DNA of 64,000 nucleotides from Sitta carolinensis (GCA_032173965.1 CM063299.1:2663501-2727500), one strand, 5' to 3'; positions 49,481 to 61,466 are shown, counted from the stretch's first letter. Made by a program: numbers and translations. The notes: a model not told the origin generated them from the letters alone.

Positions 49481-50330
49481 CCCCCGGCTCCGCTGCAGAC
49501 CGAGCTGCCGCCCCAGGGGAAGGCGCTGCAGCTCCTCGGGGTCACTGCCCGAGCCCCCGCGCAGCCTGTGCCACCCGCGGGGTCGCGGTTTACGGGGCGT
49601 TCGCGGCCGGCGAGACGGGTGGCGAGGAAGGAGCATCTCTGCTCCTGCTCCGCCGGCCCCGACCCCCTCCCGGCCGGACCTGTTGCCCCCCGCGCACACA
49701 AAGGCCGCCGCTCGCCCACCCCGTCCCCTCCCGGCCCTGAGGGCCCCTCCCCGGGGATGCTCGCCCTGCTCCGCTGGAGGGTGGGGGGGGACACGGGCAC
49801 GCACGGACACGGACGCGGCTGTGGCGCAGCTGCGCGCGGCCGCTCAGCCCCGGCCCCCGCGACGGGCGAGCCGGGACGTTTTCTCCTCGGCGGCCGCTCG
49901 CCCCTCACGCCCCTCACGCTCTCCGTGCCGCCCTCACTCACCGCGGCCGCCCCGAGCGCGTCCCGGCGCGGACGGAGCGCGGCGGCCGCCGACGCGCACA
50001 GAGCCCGCAGCGACTCCCCCGCCCCGCCGCCGGCTCCCTCCCTCTTATACCCCTACGGGCGCTGAGCGACACCTCCCCCAACCAATCAACGCCCGCCGGC
50101 ACATAGCAACACGCCGCTGATTGGCCTCCGCCGGCCGCAGCCCATTTCGGCCCAGCCATTCAGAGCGCGGCGCCGCCGGCTCGCCCCGCCCCGCGCTCCC
50201 CTCACGCAGCGGCGGCGGCGGCGGCAGCCAATGGGAGCGCGGCTCGCGCGGCCGCACAACAAACACGGCGCGCGCCCTTAAAGGCGCCGCGCCCGGGGGG
50301 CCCGGCAGCGCCCGGGGCTTTTTTTTGGGG
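49480..50330 (-). promoter_or_regulatory. YPEL2: CpG-island promoter of YPEL2 (inferred)
   Basis: The stretch is extremely GC-rich and CpG-dense, unlike both flanks. On the minus strand it has a TATA-like TATAAG at 50044-50049, a CCAAT box at 50120-50124 some 70 bases upstream of it, plus plus-strand CCAAT boxes at 50082-50086 and 50228-50232. A short CGG run lies at about 50209-50224. It is the only strong promoter-like region upstream of the YPEL2 start codon before the next gene. Assignment to YPEL2 is by position and orientation; divergent transcription to the right is possible. Confidence 0.7.
49942..50018 (-). other. YPEL2: YPEL2 noncoding exon 1 (predicted)
   Basis: A TATA-directed start would fall about 25-30 bases from the TATAAG, near 50015-50020. 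Reading on along the minus strand, GCG followed by GTGAGTGAGG (donor bases just below 49942) is a near-consensus splice donor, giving an exon of roughly 77 bases without an ATG-led frame of note. The coding exon 1 starts about 12.7 kb away. Start and donor are predictions that a cDNA would test. Confidence 0.45.
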
Positions 50331-50474
50331 GTCCCGGGGTTTTTTTTTGGGGGTTCCGGGGTTGCTCCGGTCACTTTCCCGTGGTCGGGTGGTGTTCCCG
50401 TCTTTGCCCGCGCAGGGTGATTAGCGCGCGTTAATGGCCGGCGGTAATTAGCGGCGAGTGGGGGGAGCAGCGGC

Positions 50475-51170
50475 AGAGCCAAAATCCAGCAGTGTGAGCC
50501 CCAAAATCCAGCAGTGTTGGCCCCAAAATCCAGCAGTGTGAGCCCCCAAAATCCAGCAGTGTTAGCCCCAAATCCAGCAGTGTGAGCCCCCAAAATCCAG
50601 CAGTGTGAGCCCCCAAAATCCAGCAGTGTGAGCCCCAAAATCCAGCAGTGTTAGTCCCAAATCCAGCAGTGTGAGCCCCAAAATCCAGCAGTGTGAGCCC
50701 CAAAATCCAGCAGTGTGAGCCCCCAAAATCCAGCAGTGTGAGCCCCCAAAATCCAGCAGTGTGAGCCCCAAATCCAGCAGTGTGAGCCCCAAAATCCAGC
50801 AGTGTGAGCCCCCAAAATCCAGCAGTGTGAGCCCCCAAAATCCAGCAGTGTGAGCCCCCAAAATCCAGCAGTGTGAGCCCCAAAATCCAGCAGTGTGAGC
50901 CCCCAAAATCCAGCAGTGTGAGTCCCAAATCCAGCAGTGTGAGCCCCCAAAATCCAGCAGTGTGAGTCCCAAATCCAGCAGTGTGAGCCCCCAAAATCCA
51001 GCAGTGTGAGCCCCAAAATCCAGCAGTGTGAGCCCCAAAATCCAGCAGTGTGAGCCCCAAAATCCAGCAGTGTGAGCCCCAAAATCCAGCAGTGTGAGCC
51101 CCAAAATCCAGCAGTGTGAGCCCAAATCCAGCAGTGTGAGCCCAATCCAGCAGTGTGAGCCCCAAAATTC
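50475..51170. repeat. 22-bp satellite, homogeneous block, about 32 copies
   Basis: Units of 21-23 bp read 'aaaatccagcagtgtgagcc' plus two or three C. Copies differ mostly in C and A run lengths; a few have tgttag instead of tgtgag. It begins about 450 bases upstream of the inferred YPEL2 start site. On the minus strand it reads as GGGGCTCACACTGCTGGATT, producing long frames rich in SHCWIL and HTAGF peptides that are artefacts. Confidence 0.97.
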
Positions 51171-52020
51171 ACCACTATCAACCCTCAAAATCCACCAGTG
51201 CTAACCCCAAAATTCTTCACTATTAACCCCCAAAATCTACCAGTATTAATACCAAAATCCATCAGTGCTAGCCCTAAAATTCACCACTATTAACCCCTAA
51301 AATCCCCTAGTACTAACCCCAAAATTCACCAATATTAACCTGCAAATCCACCACTTTTAACCCCCAAAATTCACCCAATATTAACCCCCAAATCCACCAG
51401 TATTATCCCCAAAATTCACCACTATTAACCCCCAAATCCACCAGTATTATCCCCAAAATTCACCACTATTAACCCCCAAATCCACCAATATTAACCCCAA
51501 ATCCACCCATACTAACCCCAAAATTCACCACTGTTATCCCCAAATATTAACCCCAAAATTCACTACTATTAACCCCCAAAATCCACCAATACCAACCCCA
51601 AAAATCCACCAATATTAACCCCAAAATCCACCAATATTAACCCACAAAATCCACCAATATTAACCCACAAAATCCACCCATTATCCCCCAAATCCACCAA
51701 TATTAACCCCCAAAATCCACAATATTAACCCCCAAAATTCACCCATTATTATCCCCAAAATCCACCAATATTAACCCCCAAATCCACCCATACTAACCCC
51801 AAAATTCACATTACCCCAAATATTAACCCAAAATCCACAATATTAACCCCAAAATCCACCAATATTAACCCAAAATCCACCAATATTAACCCCCAAAATC
51901 CACCAATATTAACCCCAAAATCCACCAATATTAACCCCAAAATCCACCAATATTAACCCCAAAATCCACCAATATTAACCCCAAAATCCACCAATACCAA
52001 CCCCAAAAATCCACCACGCC
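51171..52020. repeat. 22-bp satellite, diverged A/T-richer block, about 38 copies
   Basis: This continues the same period and phase as the block to its left but with a different core: 'aaaatccaccaatattaacc' plus C run in place of 'cagcagtgtgag'. Units vary from about 12 to 24 bp and include ttcaccactattaac variants. The shared 'ccccaaaatcca' half shows that both blocks come from one ancestral unit. Confidence 0.95.
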
Positions 52021-54289
52021 ACAGGTAACTGCAAAAATGACAATATTCCGTATTTCTCCTGGAAATCTGCCTCCCACCCCTGCCCTGAATTTTTCCAGCA
52101 GAGAAAATCTGGGCAGTTTTGTTCCCCAAGAGCTGCTCACCCCCCAAGCAAACCCCAATTAAATACCCCAATTAAATACCCCCAGCAAACCCCAATTAAT
52201 CCCCTCAGAGCTCTGTAATTAACCCAGGACCAGGTCATTTAAAAGCTTCTCCCTGCACGTTTTTATTCCCTAATAACAATAATTCAGTGTATAAAGTACA
52301 GGTTTAATAATCCCAGCATGGTTTGGGGCAGGGAGTCTTCCCTGGACATTTCCAATATTAAAAATATTTAATTAATATTTTCGAATAATGTAATTTCGAC
52401 ACCTATGGATTAAAATCCTACATCTTCAGGGTTGAAATATGAGATTATTCTTGTCCTAACACATTTGCTTCAGCAAATTCTGAATGATATTTTATTGCAG
52501 AATTCCTGCATTGGTAATAAGAGCAATATTCTGGTTCAAATGTTAAATTCGTGTACTAATAAGGCAATATTTCCACTAATTATGATAATTTTTGTGGGTA
52601 AAATAACATCCTACCTTGTGCTGTAAATTATTTCTCTTCCACACAAGCCAAGCTCACCCCTCTGATCCCATTGCTGAGCCAGTGAAGAATTCCACAACCA
52701 AATTTTTGACACTAAATGACAATTTTTACCCCTTAAAATTAAATTGCACAAGGGGTACAATGTAAACACATTTGACATTTAAAATTTTAAAATGCAAAAA
52801 CACATTTTACATTTAAAAAAAAATTTAAAATTGTTGTTTTTTTAAATTTGTGTTCTCTCCAGCCTGCTATGGTTTACTTGAAGCTCCAACTTTGCTCAGA
52901 TAACCTCCTGCCTTCCCCAGGCAGCAGCAAAGAGCAAAAAAAAACCCAGATTTTCAGCCCCTCTCCCCAGTGCTAAAAGCTCTGTATTTAACAGATCCAG
53001 ACGAGATTATCAGCAGGAAGTGGTGACAAAATTTACTTGAACTTTAAATCACCCCCAAACCACCAGCAAAAACAAAATTTTCATCAAGAGGCTGCTGCAC
53101 ACAAGTGGAATTTTTTTTTTTTTTCCCACCCCAAGTGTGCAGCAGAATTTTTGGTTTGTTAATAAAAATGTTATTCTTGACAAGGTGAACATCGATGTTG
53201 TTTCTAAAAAGGTTTCTGTTGCAATAAGCTTGGTTTAGGGTGGTGATAAATTAGGATTATATTGCTTTAAGTTCAGCATCACCATGGAAAATCTGAGGTA
53301 AAAAAGCCAAAAATAATTCTTTATGTTCTAAACCCTGTGATTGATAAAAATTGGATGGTTTTTAGGGATAACAGCATTTTATCAGCAGCATTTTACTCCT
53401 TCAAAATAAAGAGCTGCTTGGGTTAAATGCTACTTATTAAAGCTTCAAATCCCATTTTCACATTTATTCTTGGTTTGGTTGCAAGCACAGCTGGAGCAGC
53501 ACCATGAAAACTTTTACTGGGCTGAGCTTTAAGGAAATAAAAATTAAAAAAAATCTGAATTTTGGCTCTACAACAATTACAACTTAGCTTTCACCTGAAC
53601 AGCTAAACGGGATTTTTAATTCCACTATTTGCAAACGCTCATTTTTTGGAGCCTGAGCAGCACAACTACGGTTTCTTTTTTTCCCTGCTCAGTGTCTGGT
53701 ATCAGTTGAAACCTTAATTATCATTACAAGAAAAGCCCGACTGATCAAGCATCACTGCCTGAGGGAAACTTTTGCCATGGCAATGCTGAGAGGGAGAAAA
53801 ATCCCAGATCACCCACTGAGGTATTGCCTCAGCATCCTGGGAATTCCGTGTGCTTAAAGCTGATCTGAATCTCAGTTTCTTGGCATGCCTGAATTTTATT
53901 TGCATAAGTGTTAATGGCTTGTAATCAAGATCCCTCCCCTGCTATTGCCTTTTTTCTCTATGGGTAAAATGGGAATATTGGAAATTTTTGAGAGACAGGA
54001 GGAAGGATCCTTCAAGTGTTTCCATCATTAGCAGAAGTAGGGTGGTTTTTTTTCTAATTTCACTATTTTGGGTCCAACAAAAAACCAACCAGCATCTCCC
54101 AGTGCTTCATTCTGCCCCCCAAAAAATCACCAAGCCATGTAAAAAGCTGATCCCTCATTTTCCTCTCCATAGCAATAGTCCAGAGTTTAGAATTAGGAAC
54201 TCCTCTTTTCACAAATCCAGCTTAATAAATCGATGGTAAAAACTCGGAATTTGGGACTAAAGGAGAATCTCCTTTTAAAGCAGCTCTGC
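52021..54289. other. Intergenic DNA upstream of YPEL2
   Basis: A/T-rich unique sequence with no recognised exon or element. It contains short homopolymers (a T run at about 53109-53124) and A/T-rich patches at 52340-52840. Confidence 0.65.
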
Positions 54290-54800
54290 AGGGTGGGTTC
54301 CCTGTGGGAATCCCTGGGAATGGCTGTGGGAATTCCTGTAGGAATCCCTGGAAATGGCTGGGGGCTGCTGGATCCCAGGAAATCCCTGGGAAATCCCTGG
54401 GAATGGCTGGGGGGCTGCTGGATACCAGGAAATCCCTGGGAATGGCTGGGGGGCTGCTGGATCCCAGGAAATCCCTGGGAAATCCCTGGGAATGGCTGGG
54501 GGGCTGCTGGATACCAGGAAATCCCTGGGAATGGCTGGGGGGGCTGCTGGATCCCAGGAAATCCCTGGGAAATCCCTGGGAATGGCTGGGGGGCTGCTGG
54601 ATCCCAGGAAATCCCTGGGAATGGCTGGGGGGCTGCTGGATCCCAGGAAATCCCTGGGAACGGCTGCTGGATCCCAAGGAAATCCCTGGGAATGGCTGCT
54701 GGATCCCAAGGAAATCCCTGGGAATGGCTGGGGGGCTGCTGGATCCCAGGAAATCCCTGGGAATGGCTGCTGGATCCCAGGAATTCCCTGGGAATCATCC
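54290..54800. repeat. 39-bp minisatellite, about 13 copies
   Basis: The unit combines 'gaaatccctgggaatggctg' and 'gggggctgctggatcccag'. Some copies carry an internal duplication of 'ggaaatccctg', giving longer units, and some lack the 'gggg' half. It lies between the two genes, about 4.3 kb upstream of the YPEL2 promoter. All frames stay largely open because 39 is divisible by three; no protein is implied. Confidence 0.95.
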
Positions 54801-57620
54801 CTCGGGCTCTGGCGCCCTCCCGTGGCACGAGGGAGCAGGGACAGCACATTCCCATTTATTCCCCACCGAAATTCATCCCTTCTCCACTAACACAGGGAAT
54901 TTCAGGGGCAAACCATTGTAAATAAAATAAAATAAAATATATTTATCCTGAAAATTCCTTAAATTAATCAGCAGCTTATCGTGCTTCGGCTAAATAACTC
55001 GTGAAGTTGTTCTGAATATTCTGTCAGAGCTGCAGATTGATTCAGGGTGATCTCAGAGAAATGCTTCCCATGTTACAGGGCTCTGTTAATGCCTCCCAAC
55101 TCCCTGTCCTGGTTTACCAGACATTTAGGATGTGTTCTCAGAATTCCAGCAGGATGCAGAGCCATCTGGAGAATCCTCTCATCAGGCTGGAAAAATCCCA
55201 TAAAGGTTATTAAATATTATAACATACAAACCCCCACTTCACCTCTCTTTACCTAAATATGAACCCTCAAGGCTTCAAAATTACACTTGACCTTAAAACC
55301 TTAATATTTCATGTGATTTGATGGTAATCCAGGGAAAGCTGGAAATTTTTCCTCTAGGACTAGAGGAGATGTTATCCTGCTGATCACCAGAAAGGACAGA
55401 AACTTGCTGCAAGTGGAATTCCTGTGAACACAAACTCCAACCAACAACACTGTCAACACAAAAAAATCACTGAGAAATTAGGTTTTTAGGGAAAGAAGTC
55501 ACACCTAGCAAGCATTCAGGTTTAGATCTTTTATGAGCAAAGATGTTTTAATGTGCCACAGCCTCAAAAGCATCAAATCTTTCTTCACATGAAAAGAAAA
55601 AAAAAATCACTGCATAGCTTTGGAGCTAGGGAGGCCCACGAGACTTTCTGCAAATTAGAAGTGCATGAAATACATGCAGGCATCCTTCATACATAAAACA
55701 GTTTGCAACAGGGTTGAAAAACACAGTGTTCAAACAATATTTAAAAGTACCTGATAAGAATCTCTCCTCAGAGAGATTAACTGAACATCCTCCTGGACAG
55801 CTGGGCAGGTGCTCAACAAAAGCTTTTTTGTACAAGTGGTTTTAAAAAAAAATCACACAGCAAGTTCTGTAATACTCAAAACAAGGATTGGATACAACAA
55901 AATGTTTGACAGTTCCCCCCCAATTCCACAATTTTTTTTGTTCCAAACAGTTATCATGGCCTAAGCCCTGTGCTGGGATTCCTCCCTGGGACTTGAGCTG
56001 AGATCAGAGCTGAGCTCTTGTGCTCAAAGCCAAAGTGGTGAGTGAAGAAATCCAGCAGCTTTTCCAGCTCTGGACCCCTTCCCTCCCAATGAAATCCCAG
56101 ATATTGAGCAGCAGATTTAGCCAAGAGAGGTCAATGTATAAACAGCACAGTCAGAAGCTCCATCAGATGGAAGAACACTGGTGGTCTGACAAAAATGTGG
56201 TTGGAAAATGTGCTGAGGGTTTTAGAAGGCAGGAATTTCCATCTCTACTACAAGAGAGAGAATAAAAATATTAAAATTAAATATAAAACACTGTCATTTC
56301 AGTACCTGTGTTTTATCATTCTGTATAGAATAATGGGAAATTGTTTATTTATTGAGTGTTGAGGGAAACTTGAGACAAAGTCAGAGCTCAGAACTGGCAT
56401 TTAAAACTTAGCTCTTCCTAAACAAAAAAAGTTTTAGTATGTTTTTGACAGTATTCCCTAAAACCAGAATTATATTTGCATCTTAATATTGGTGCATGTG
56501 TTATTCAACAGCAATAAAATTGAGCTTAAAAACCCCACATTGCATAAAAACTGTCTGGAGCTACAAACTGGTAATAAACCCAGTTAGGCCAGAAAAGTGG
56601 AATTTTTTTAAAAATTTACTGAGCTGCATGTGGAATATCTTCTCTAACTATTCTGTGGCTTCTAAAAAGCAGGCAGAGCTGTGACTTGACTGATTATCAG
56701 CACTTATGTGACCAGACAGGACTGGTCTGAAAGGGAAACAGAAAGCTTAGTACCTAATAAATAATTTCATCCTTTTCCCCCCATGAACAGTTAGGAAGTT
56801 ACATTTTCCTCTCTTCCATTCAATAAGCAACAAGGCTGATTAAATTAGGAGGAAATTGAATCTGCAGTCATCTTCACCAGGCAGATACTCAGAAGGACAA
56901 CATTAACTCATCTGCCCCCATCAGCACACGTCCCCTTGAATCCCAAATGCAGCGGGTTTTTTCCATCTCATCCAGACATATTCCTCAGAAAGGAACTGTG
57001 GTGCACAAACAAACCCTCCCCATGCAGATGGATTTGGCCTCCTGACAGGCAGTGGAACAGCAGAGATGCTCCACAATTATAAACATGGCACAGCAGCCAG
57101 GAGGGAGCAATAAAAAACCCTCCCAAGTCTGAGCTACCAAGGGGAAAAAAAATTACTTAAAAATCAGTTTTTAGCACAGCGAGTACACCTTGCAGTAAAA
57201 ACACATCTGGCTACTGTGTTTATCCAGATCTTATGATTTTCACATGAAGTTCCATCACTGCTGGAACTCACTGAGAGGGAGCATCTGATGGTTCAGTGAC
57301 TGAGCTCTACACATTGGGGGTAATTAAGCCCCAGGAATGAAGCTCCTGAAGCCATGACATGAGCACACCAAGGCACAGAGGCACTGCAGGCTCCAACCTG
57401 TCTGACACCCAGGGAACTGCTCACAAGGACACACAGCAAGAGAAGCTTCCAGAAACACCTGCCTGCCTATCCCCACTCCATCACACCTGGCTTTTGCCAG
57501 TTATTTCCATGTCCATGCACATCAACTTGATGGATATTCAATGTATTTTTGTGGAAAGGAAAAAAAAAACTGAAGTCTACACACGTTCTAGATTGACACT
57601 TCCTCCCTTTTATAAATACA
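54801..57620. other. Intergenic DNA between GDPD1 and YPEL2
   Basis: Unique A/T-richer sequence. A short (AAAAT)n run is at about 54918-54942. No exon or known transposon was recognised. Confidence 0.65.
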
Positions 57621-57629
57621 CATATAAAT

Positions 57630-58602
57630 CTGCTTTGGGTGAATTTATTTAATAGCAATATTTTTCATTTCTCTCTGAAACTCCTGACCAAACTTAAGTC
57701 TTCTTTGGTCCCTCACCCTAAAAAACAACTTCCCCTTCATCAAGAACCACAAATGTGCAAAAGACTTTTAGGATGTGGTGAGAAGGCTATTTCCAAGTGA
57801 GTGTAATCTGTAACAAGTGCAATTTTCCATCCTGGAAATCCAGCTACTGCCATGACAGGCAGACCAGGGGCAAGCCTGGCCCCTGCACTGGAACTCTGTG
57901 CCAGATCCTGATTTAAATCCTGGGTTTAGACCTGGATCAACAAATCACAGTGTTGCCATCACCTCAGCGAGGGTCCAAATCCAGTTCCAACTCCAGCTTA
58001 ACATTCTTGTCAGTGAGAATAATGGAATAAATCTAGACTGAGTTCATTTTGGCTACAAAGTGACCACCCTCACCGAGTACACTTCACTACCTGGCCAGCC
58101 ACAGAGTCTGCTTTGCTAATTCTCCTGTGCCTGTTTTTCTTCATTTTTTCTTTTTTTTTTTTTTTCCCTCTAGAAGTTACCTGAAATCTAAAAGCAACAC
58201 AACAAATGCAAACACACAGCCTACACTTTCAGAAATTCTTCAGTTTCTGCTCACTAGAATATAACTGGAATAACTGACATGTCTTAGGAACACTTGTGAC
58301 AGGTAAAATAATGCTTATTATCTACAGGTACCTTTATCAGGCAACTCTCTTCCTAATCACCACCATTTGTGAAGTGTGCTGTTGCTAAATGAGCTATTTA
58401 CAAATGTAAACTATGTAATTAAAGTTTTAAAATAAATAGACAACCTTTACATTAGGTAGTGACTTGACAACAAGGTAACAGATCATCAAGCAACATCTTT
58501 CCAACGAAAATGATCTGTGCATGCTGCCCCCAATTATTTTGTTAATGAGGAAAATCCTTGGCTCACAATCTGTTCTGGAAGGACTTTCTCACTTTTCTTC
58601 CT
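57630..58602 (-). other. GDPD1: GDPD1 3' untranslated region (inferred)
   Basis: This follows the GDPD1 stop codon. The first clear minus-strand AATAAA lies near 57643-57652 in an A/T-rich stretch, which would give a 3'UTR of just under 1 kb. A T tract at about 58149-58165 and a TAAAATAAT-rich segment are inside it. The end is an inference from the hexamer only. Confidence 0.45.
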
Positions 58603-58725
58603 TTATGCTGGGTAATTATGTAAGAACTCCTTCAGTTTTGTTGGATAGTCTGTCATCACTCCAGTAGCTCCAAGGTCAAATGCTCTCTTGTATTCTTGTT
58701 CTTCATTCAGTACCCAAATGTACAC
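58603..58725 (-). CDS. GDPD1: GDPD1 last coding exon
   Basis: On the minus strand, after the acceptor TTTCATAG, the exon encodes VYIWVLNEEQEYKRAFDLGA, then TGVMTDYPTKLKEFLHNYPA and TAA. This is the C-terminal end of the GDPD TIM barrel; the (W)VLN and GVMTDYP motifs are typical of the family, where the barrel's last strands close the active site. It joins the preceding exon at a codon boundary (Gln followed by Val). Confidence 0.96.
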   Translation of the reverse strand: MYIWVLNEEQEYKRAFDLGATGVMTDYPTKLKEFLHNYPA

Positions 58726-59256
58726 CTATGAAATGGATACAACAACCAAGACATTACAAGAAATACTAATATTTTTTTTAAAAAAAAGGTGACTTTTCAC
58801 CTAAATTGTTTGATCTGAGAGAGGTGTTTATATTTAAAATGAAAAATGATTACACTGATGCTGGACTTTTCCCCCCTCACCTTCCAAAAGGGACATTTTT
58901 TAATGGTGACTCCAATTCCACTACCTGAGACTTCAGATCCTTCTAAAAGTCAGCATTATTTTGTGAAAGCCCCACATCAGATAACCAGTTTTGCAGATTT
59001 TATAGGCTTAAGTTTGAAGGGGGGGGGGGAAACAAACTAAACTTCAAGGGATTTAAATGAAAAACTGTTTTTCCAAGTGTACAAATGTTCCTTTGCAACC
59101 ACAGCACTGCAAATATAACAGCAGCAGCTTTGGCTCAGGAACTAAACAGCAACTCATGGGCCCAGAAACACAAAGAACTTGCTGGAAAGAGGATTTTCTT
59201 TCGAGGTTTCAAGTCTGTCTGGTTTGAATTCTCACTTTAGCTCTGCCCCACTGTAC

Positions 59257-59308
59257 CTGGATGCCCCGAGCTGTGAGGTGGTCAAACAGTGCCTTCCTCA
59301 TCAGCAGC
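59257..59308 (-). CDS. GDPD1: GDPD1 internal exon (LLMRKALFDHLTARGIQ)
   Basis: A 52-bp exon with acceptor CTTTGCCAG and donor GTACAG. It completes a split Thr codon (AC|G) and encodes LLMRKALFDHLTARGIQ, closely matching human GDPD1 at the same position. Phases fit on both sides. Confidence 0.95.
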
Positions 59309-60039
59309 CTGGCAAAGGAGAGGGAGATTCATTAACAACTTCAAGCATATATGGAATTTTCAATGTCTCTTGATGAGGTTCCCATTCATGTAGAGCTTTC
59401 CACAAGAGAAATCCAATTCTAGGAAAGTTCCAGTTCAAGCAATTCCAGTGTCAGCTCTGCTGAAGATAAATCCAGCAGAGGAATCCTTCACCCTGCATTA
59501 CACCATGTCTGATGAACCAAGCACTCTGCTCTCAGGAAAGGTTTTATCCTTCTCACCAAAAGACATGAAAATGTCCTGGAGAAATTAAACTAACAGATGT
59601 CAGAGCCAGGAGACACTGAAAACCTGGGACCAAACCCCCTCTGAAGCACAGATATTCTTAAAATGCAAAGTGTTCCTTGGAAGGCAAACAGTGTCTCTCC
59701 TCTGACAGCATTATGAAAGAGTCACATCCAGGAAATCTGCATTCTACATCTAATTGCATGTTAATTAGCTGAGCACACTTAAGGACAGAAGCTTAATAGA
59801 CACAATTGGAATAATTCCTACTGTTACTGAACCTTAGAAAGCTTCAGTGTATGGAAAATAAAAGCATAAAGCACACCTACACAAGATTTGAATCTGATTT
59901 ATCCTGCACTGACAAAAAGCTGGAAGAACCTGAGAATATATAATGCACAGATACAGCAATAGCTAATCTTAGCTGCTTGAGTCAAGTGTTAATATAAAAG
60001 CAAAATATAAATAAAAATTTAATCAGACAAAAATCTTAC

Positions 60040-60099
60040 GTGTCAGCCAGCCAGATAATAAATTTCTGGCTTCTTGACATCTTCTCTGGTTCTTTCAGC
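60040..60099 (-). CDS. GDPD1: GDPD1 internal exon (LKEPEKMSRSQKFIIWLAD)
   Basis: A 60-bp exon with acceptor CCTCAACAG and donor GTAAGA. It completes the Lys codon of the exon before and encodes LKEPEKMSRSQKFIIWLAD plus two bases of Thr. It corresponds to the linker after the hydrophobic segment in GDPD1. Confidence 0.95.
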
Positions 60100-60604
60100 C
60101 TGTTGAGGAAGAGGAAACCAAAAATTACCAGAGCACAAATTAAAATCTTAGTTGAGATGTTCCTGCATAAGGAATATAAAGAATTAATCTTGCTCAAATT
60201 AGAGCAGTAATTTCACTGCTCAAGACAGTGACTTAGAATTGGGTTATAGAAGAGAAATGAGCTACATTTAAGAGAAGCAGCAGAGATGAGAATTCTGCAG
60301 CATTTTGAGTGAAGAATGAGAAAGATTGTGCAATCTCATATCCACCCTACTGCTGACTTGTCTCTTTGTCCCACCAGACAAATTTATTCTCGAGAAAAGA
60401 GGAGAAAAGAACAAGAATTTGCTGTAAGTACAGAACTGCTGTGTGTCACTGGGCACAGAATTCTCCCAGGAATATCCCAAAGTGCCTAAACCTACAGAAA
60501 AGCAACCTCAGCCCCCACCCAAAAAAAAAAAGCAGAGCTCAGGAAGGCATCAGGGTTCACCTGCTTTACATTGGTGCAGCACCCACTGCTGGGCTGTAAC
60601 TCAC

Positions 60605-60738
60605 TTGAGGATGATGGAAGGCATGGGAATCTCAAAGAATTCCTCCTTGAAGGGAACAAAGGGCAGCAGGCCAGTGTAGAAGAGCCCAAGGAGCAGCAGG
60701 ACACGCTGGGCACAGAAGATGGTGGCAATGTCAGAGTT
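60605..60738 (-). CDS. GDPD1: GDPD1 internal exon with hydrophobic segment
   Basis: A 134-bp exon with acceptor TTCCTGCAG and donor GTGAGT. It encodes NSDIATIFCAQ, then the strongly hydrophobic RVLLLLGLFYTGLLPFVPF, then KEEFFEIPMPSIIL. The hydrophobic segment is the second predicted membrane-associated stretch of GDPD1/GDE4, which distinguishes the GDPD1/GDPD3 group from soluble bacterial GDPDs. The phase (ends AA) matches the next exon. Confidence 0.96.
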
Positions 60739-61466
60739 CTGCAGGAAGCAGGAGAGAGATTCTCAGTTATCTTGGTGGATTTTGACTCAGTTGCAAGTTA
60801 AACTGACTCAGCAATGCGTGTCCTGAAGTTCAGCAATCACACCTGAGATTGTGCTGCCTTAGAGGAAAAAAATCTGACTGCTGTTCAGATAGCAAATGAG
60901 GTGTTGTCCTGCTCAGATAAATATTGAAATAATCAACTAGGCTGAACTCTCAGCAAGATGGATTTCACTCGGGTGCATAACTCCCTTGGACTAAGCACAA
61001 TTTTAATTTCATTCTCGATTGTAAAATTCCTTAGCACAAAAAGCAGGAGAATTATGGCTGTGAAACAACAGCTTTATGCTGATGCAACTGTGTCCACTAA
61101 TGGCACATCCATTATTTTCATGCAAAGTAACAGACAATCTGCAATCCTTGGAAAAAAAAAATTGCTTTTTATCAGATGAATGATGTGCAAAAGGGGCTCT
61201 AAGAACTCCTGGCATAAAATTGCAATATTTCATACAACAAGAATAAAACATGACTAAGCTTAATTCCTCAAGTATTTTATGGCAGGGTAGAGGAGTGTTA
61301 ACTGTGCTTGTCTTATTTTAGCAGTACAGCAAGCAGAACACAATCTGAGCCCAGAATTTCTCAGCAGGACTAGAAGCCTGGCTTAGCTGGTTCAATCTTG
61401 ATTTGCAGGGTGCTTTTTCTGTTTTGTCAGCAGCCAGTAACCAGGTTCAGCTGGCCTCAGCCTTAC

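Larger units (their letters stand above)
37269..49941 (-). other. YPEL2: YPEL2 intron 1 (about 12.7 kb, inferred)
   Basis: This lies between the inferred noncoding exon 1 and the exon with the start codon. It holds a CR1 fragment, the GGAA-rich tract at 42.24-43.19 kb, the 21-bp minisatellite at 48.06-48.76 kb and a 28-bp GC-rich repeat at 49.21-49.48 kb. Apart from these I see no exon. The region 46.35-47.24 kb may contain a decayed long terminal repeat but this is not supported well enough to call. Confidence 0.6.

Noticed and set aside
49073..50120. Overlapping open frames of 145-248 codons in the CpG island
   Set aside because: GC-rich DNA has few stops. The frames overlap on both strands and show no conserved peptide; the region is better explained as promoter, noncoding exon and repeat.
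50431..51188. Open frames of 176-244 codons with repeated CWIL/HTAGF peptides
   Set aside because: They come from the 22-bp satellite in three frames at once, which marks them as artefacts.
50475..52020. CRISPR-like array of 22-bp repeats
   Set aside because: Repeats are contiguous with no unique spacers, and the DNA is vertebrate.
54193..54925. Open frames of 150-230 codons
   Set aside because: They are translations of the 39-bp minisatellite on both strands.
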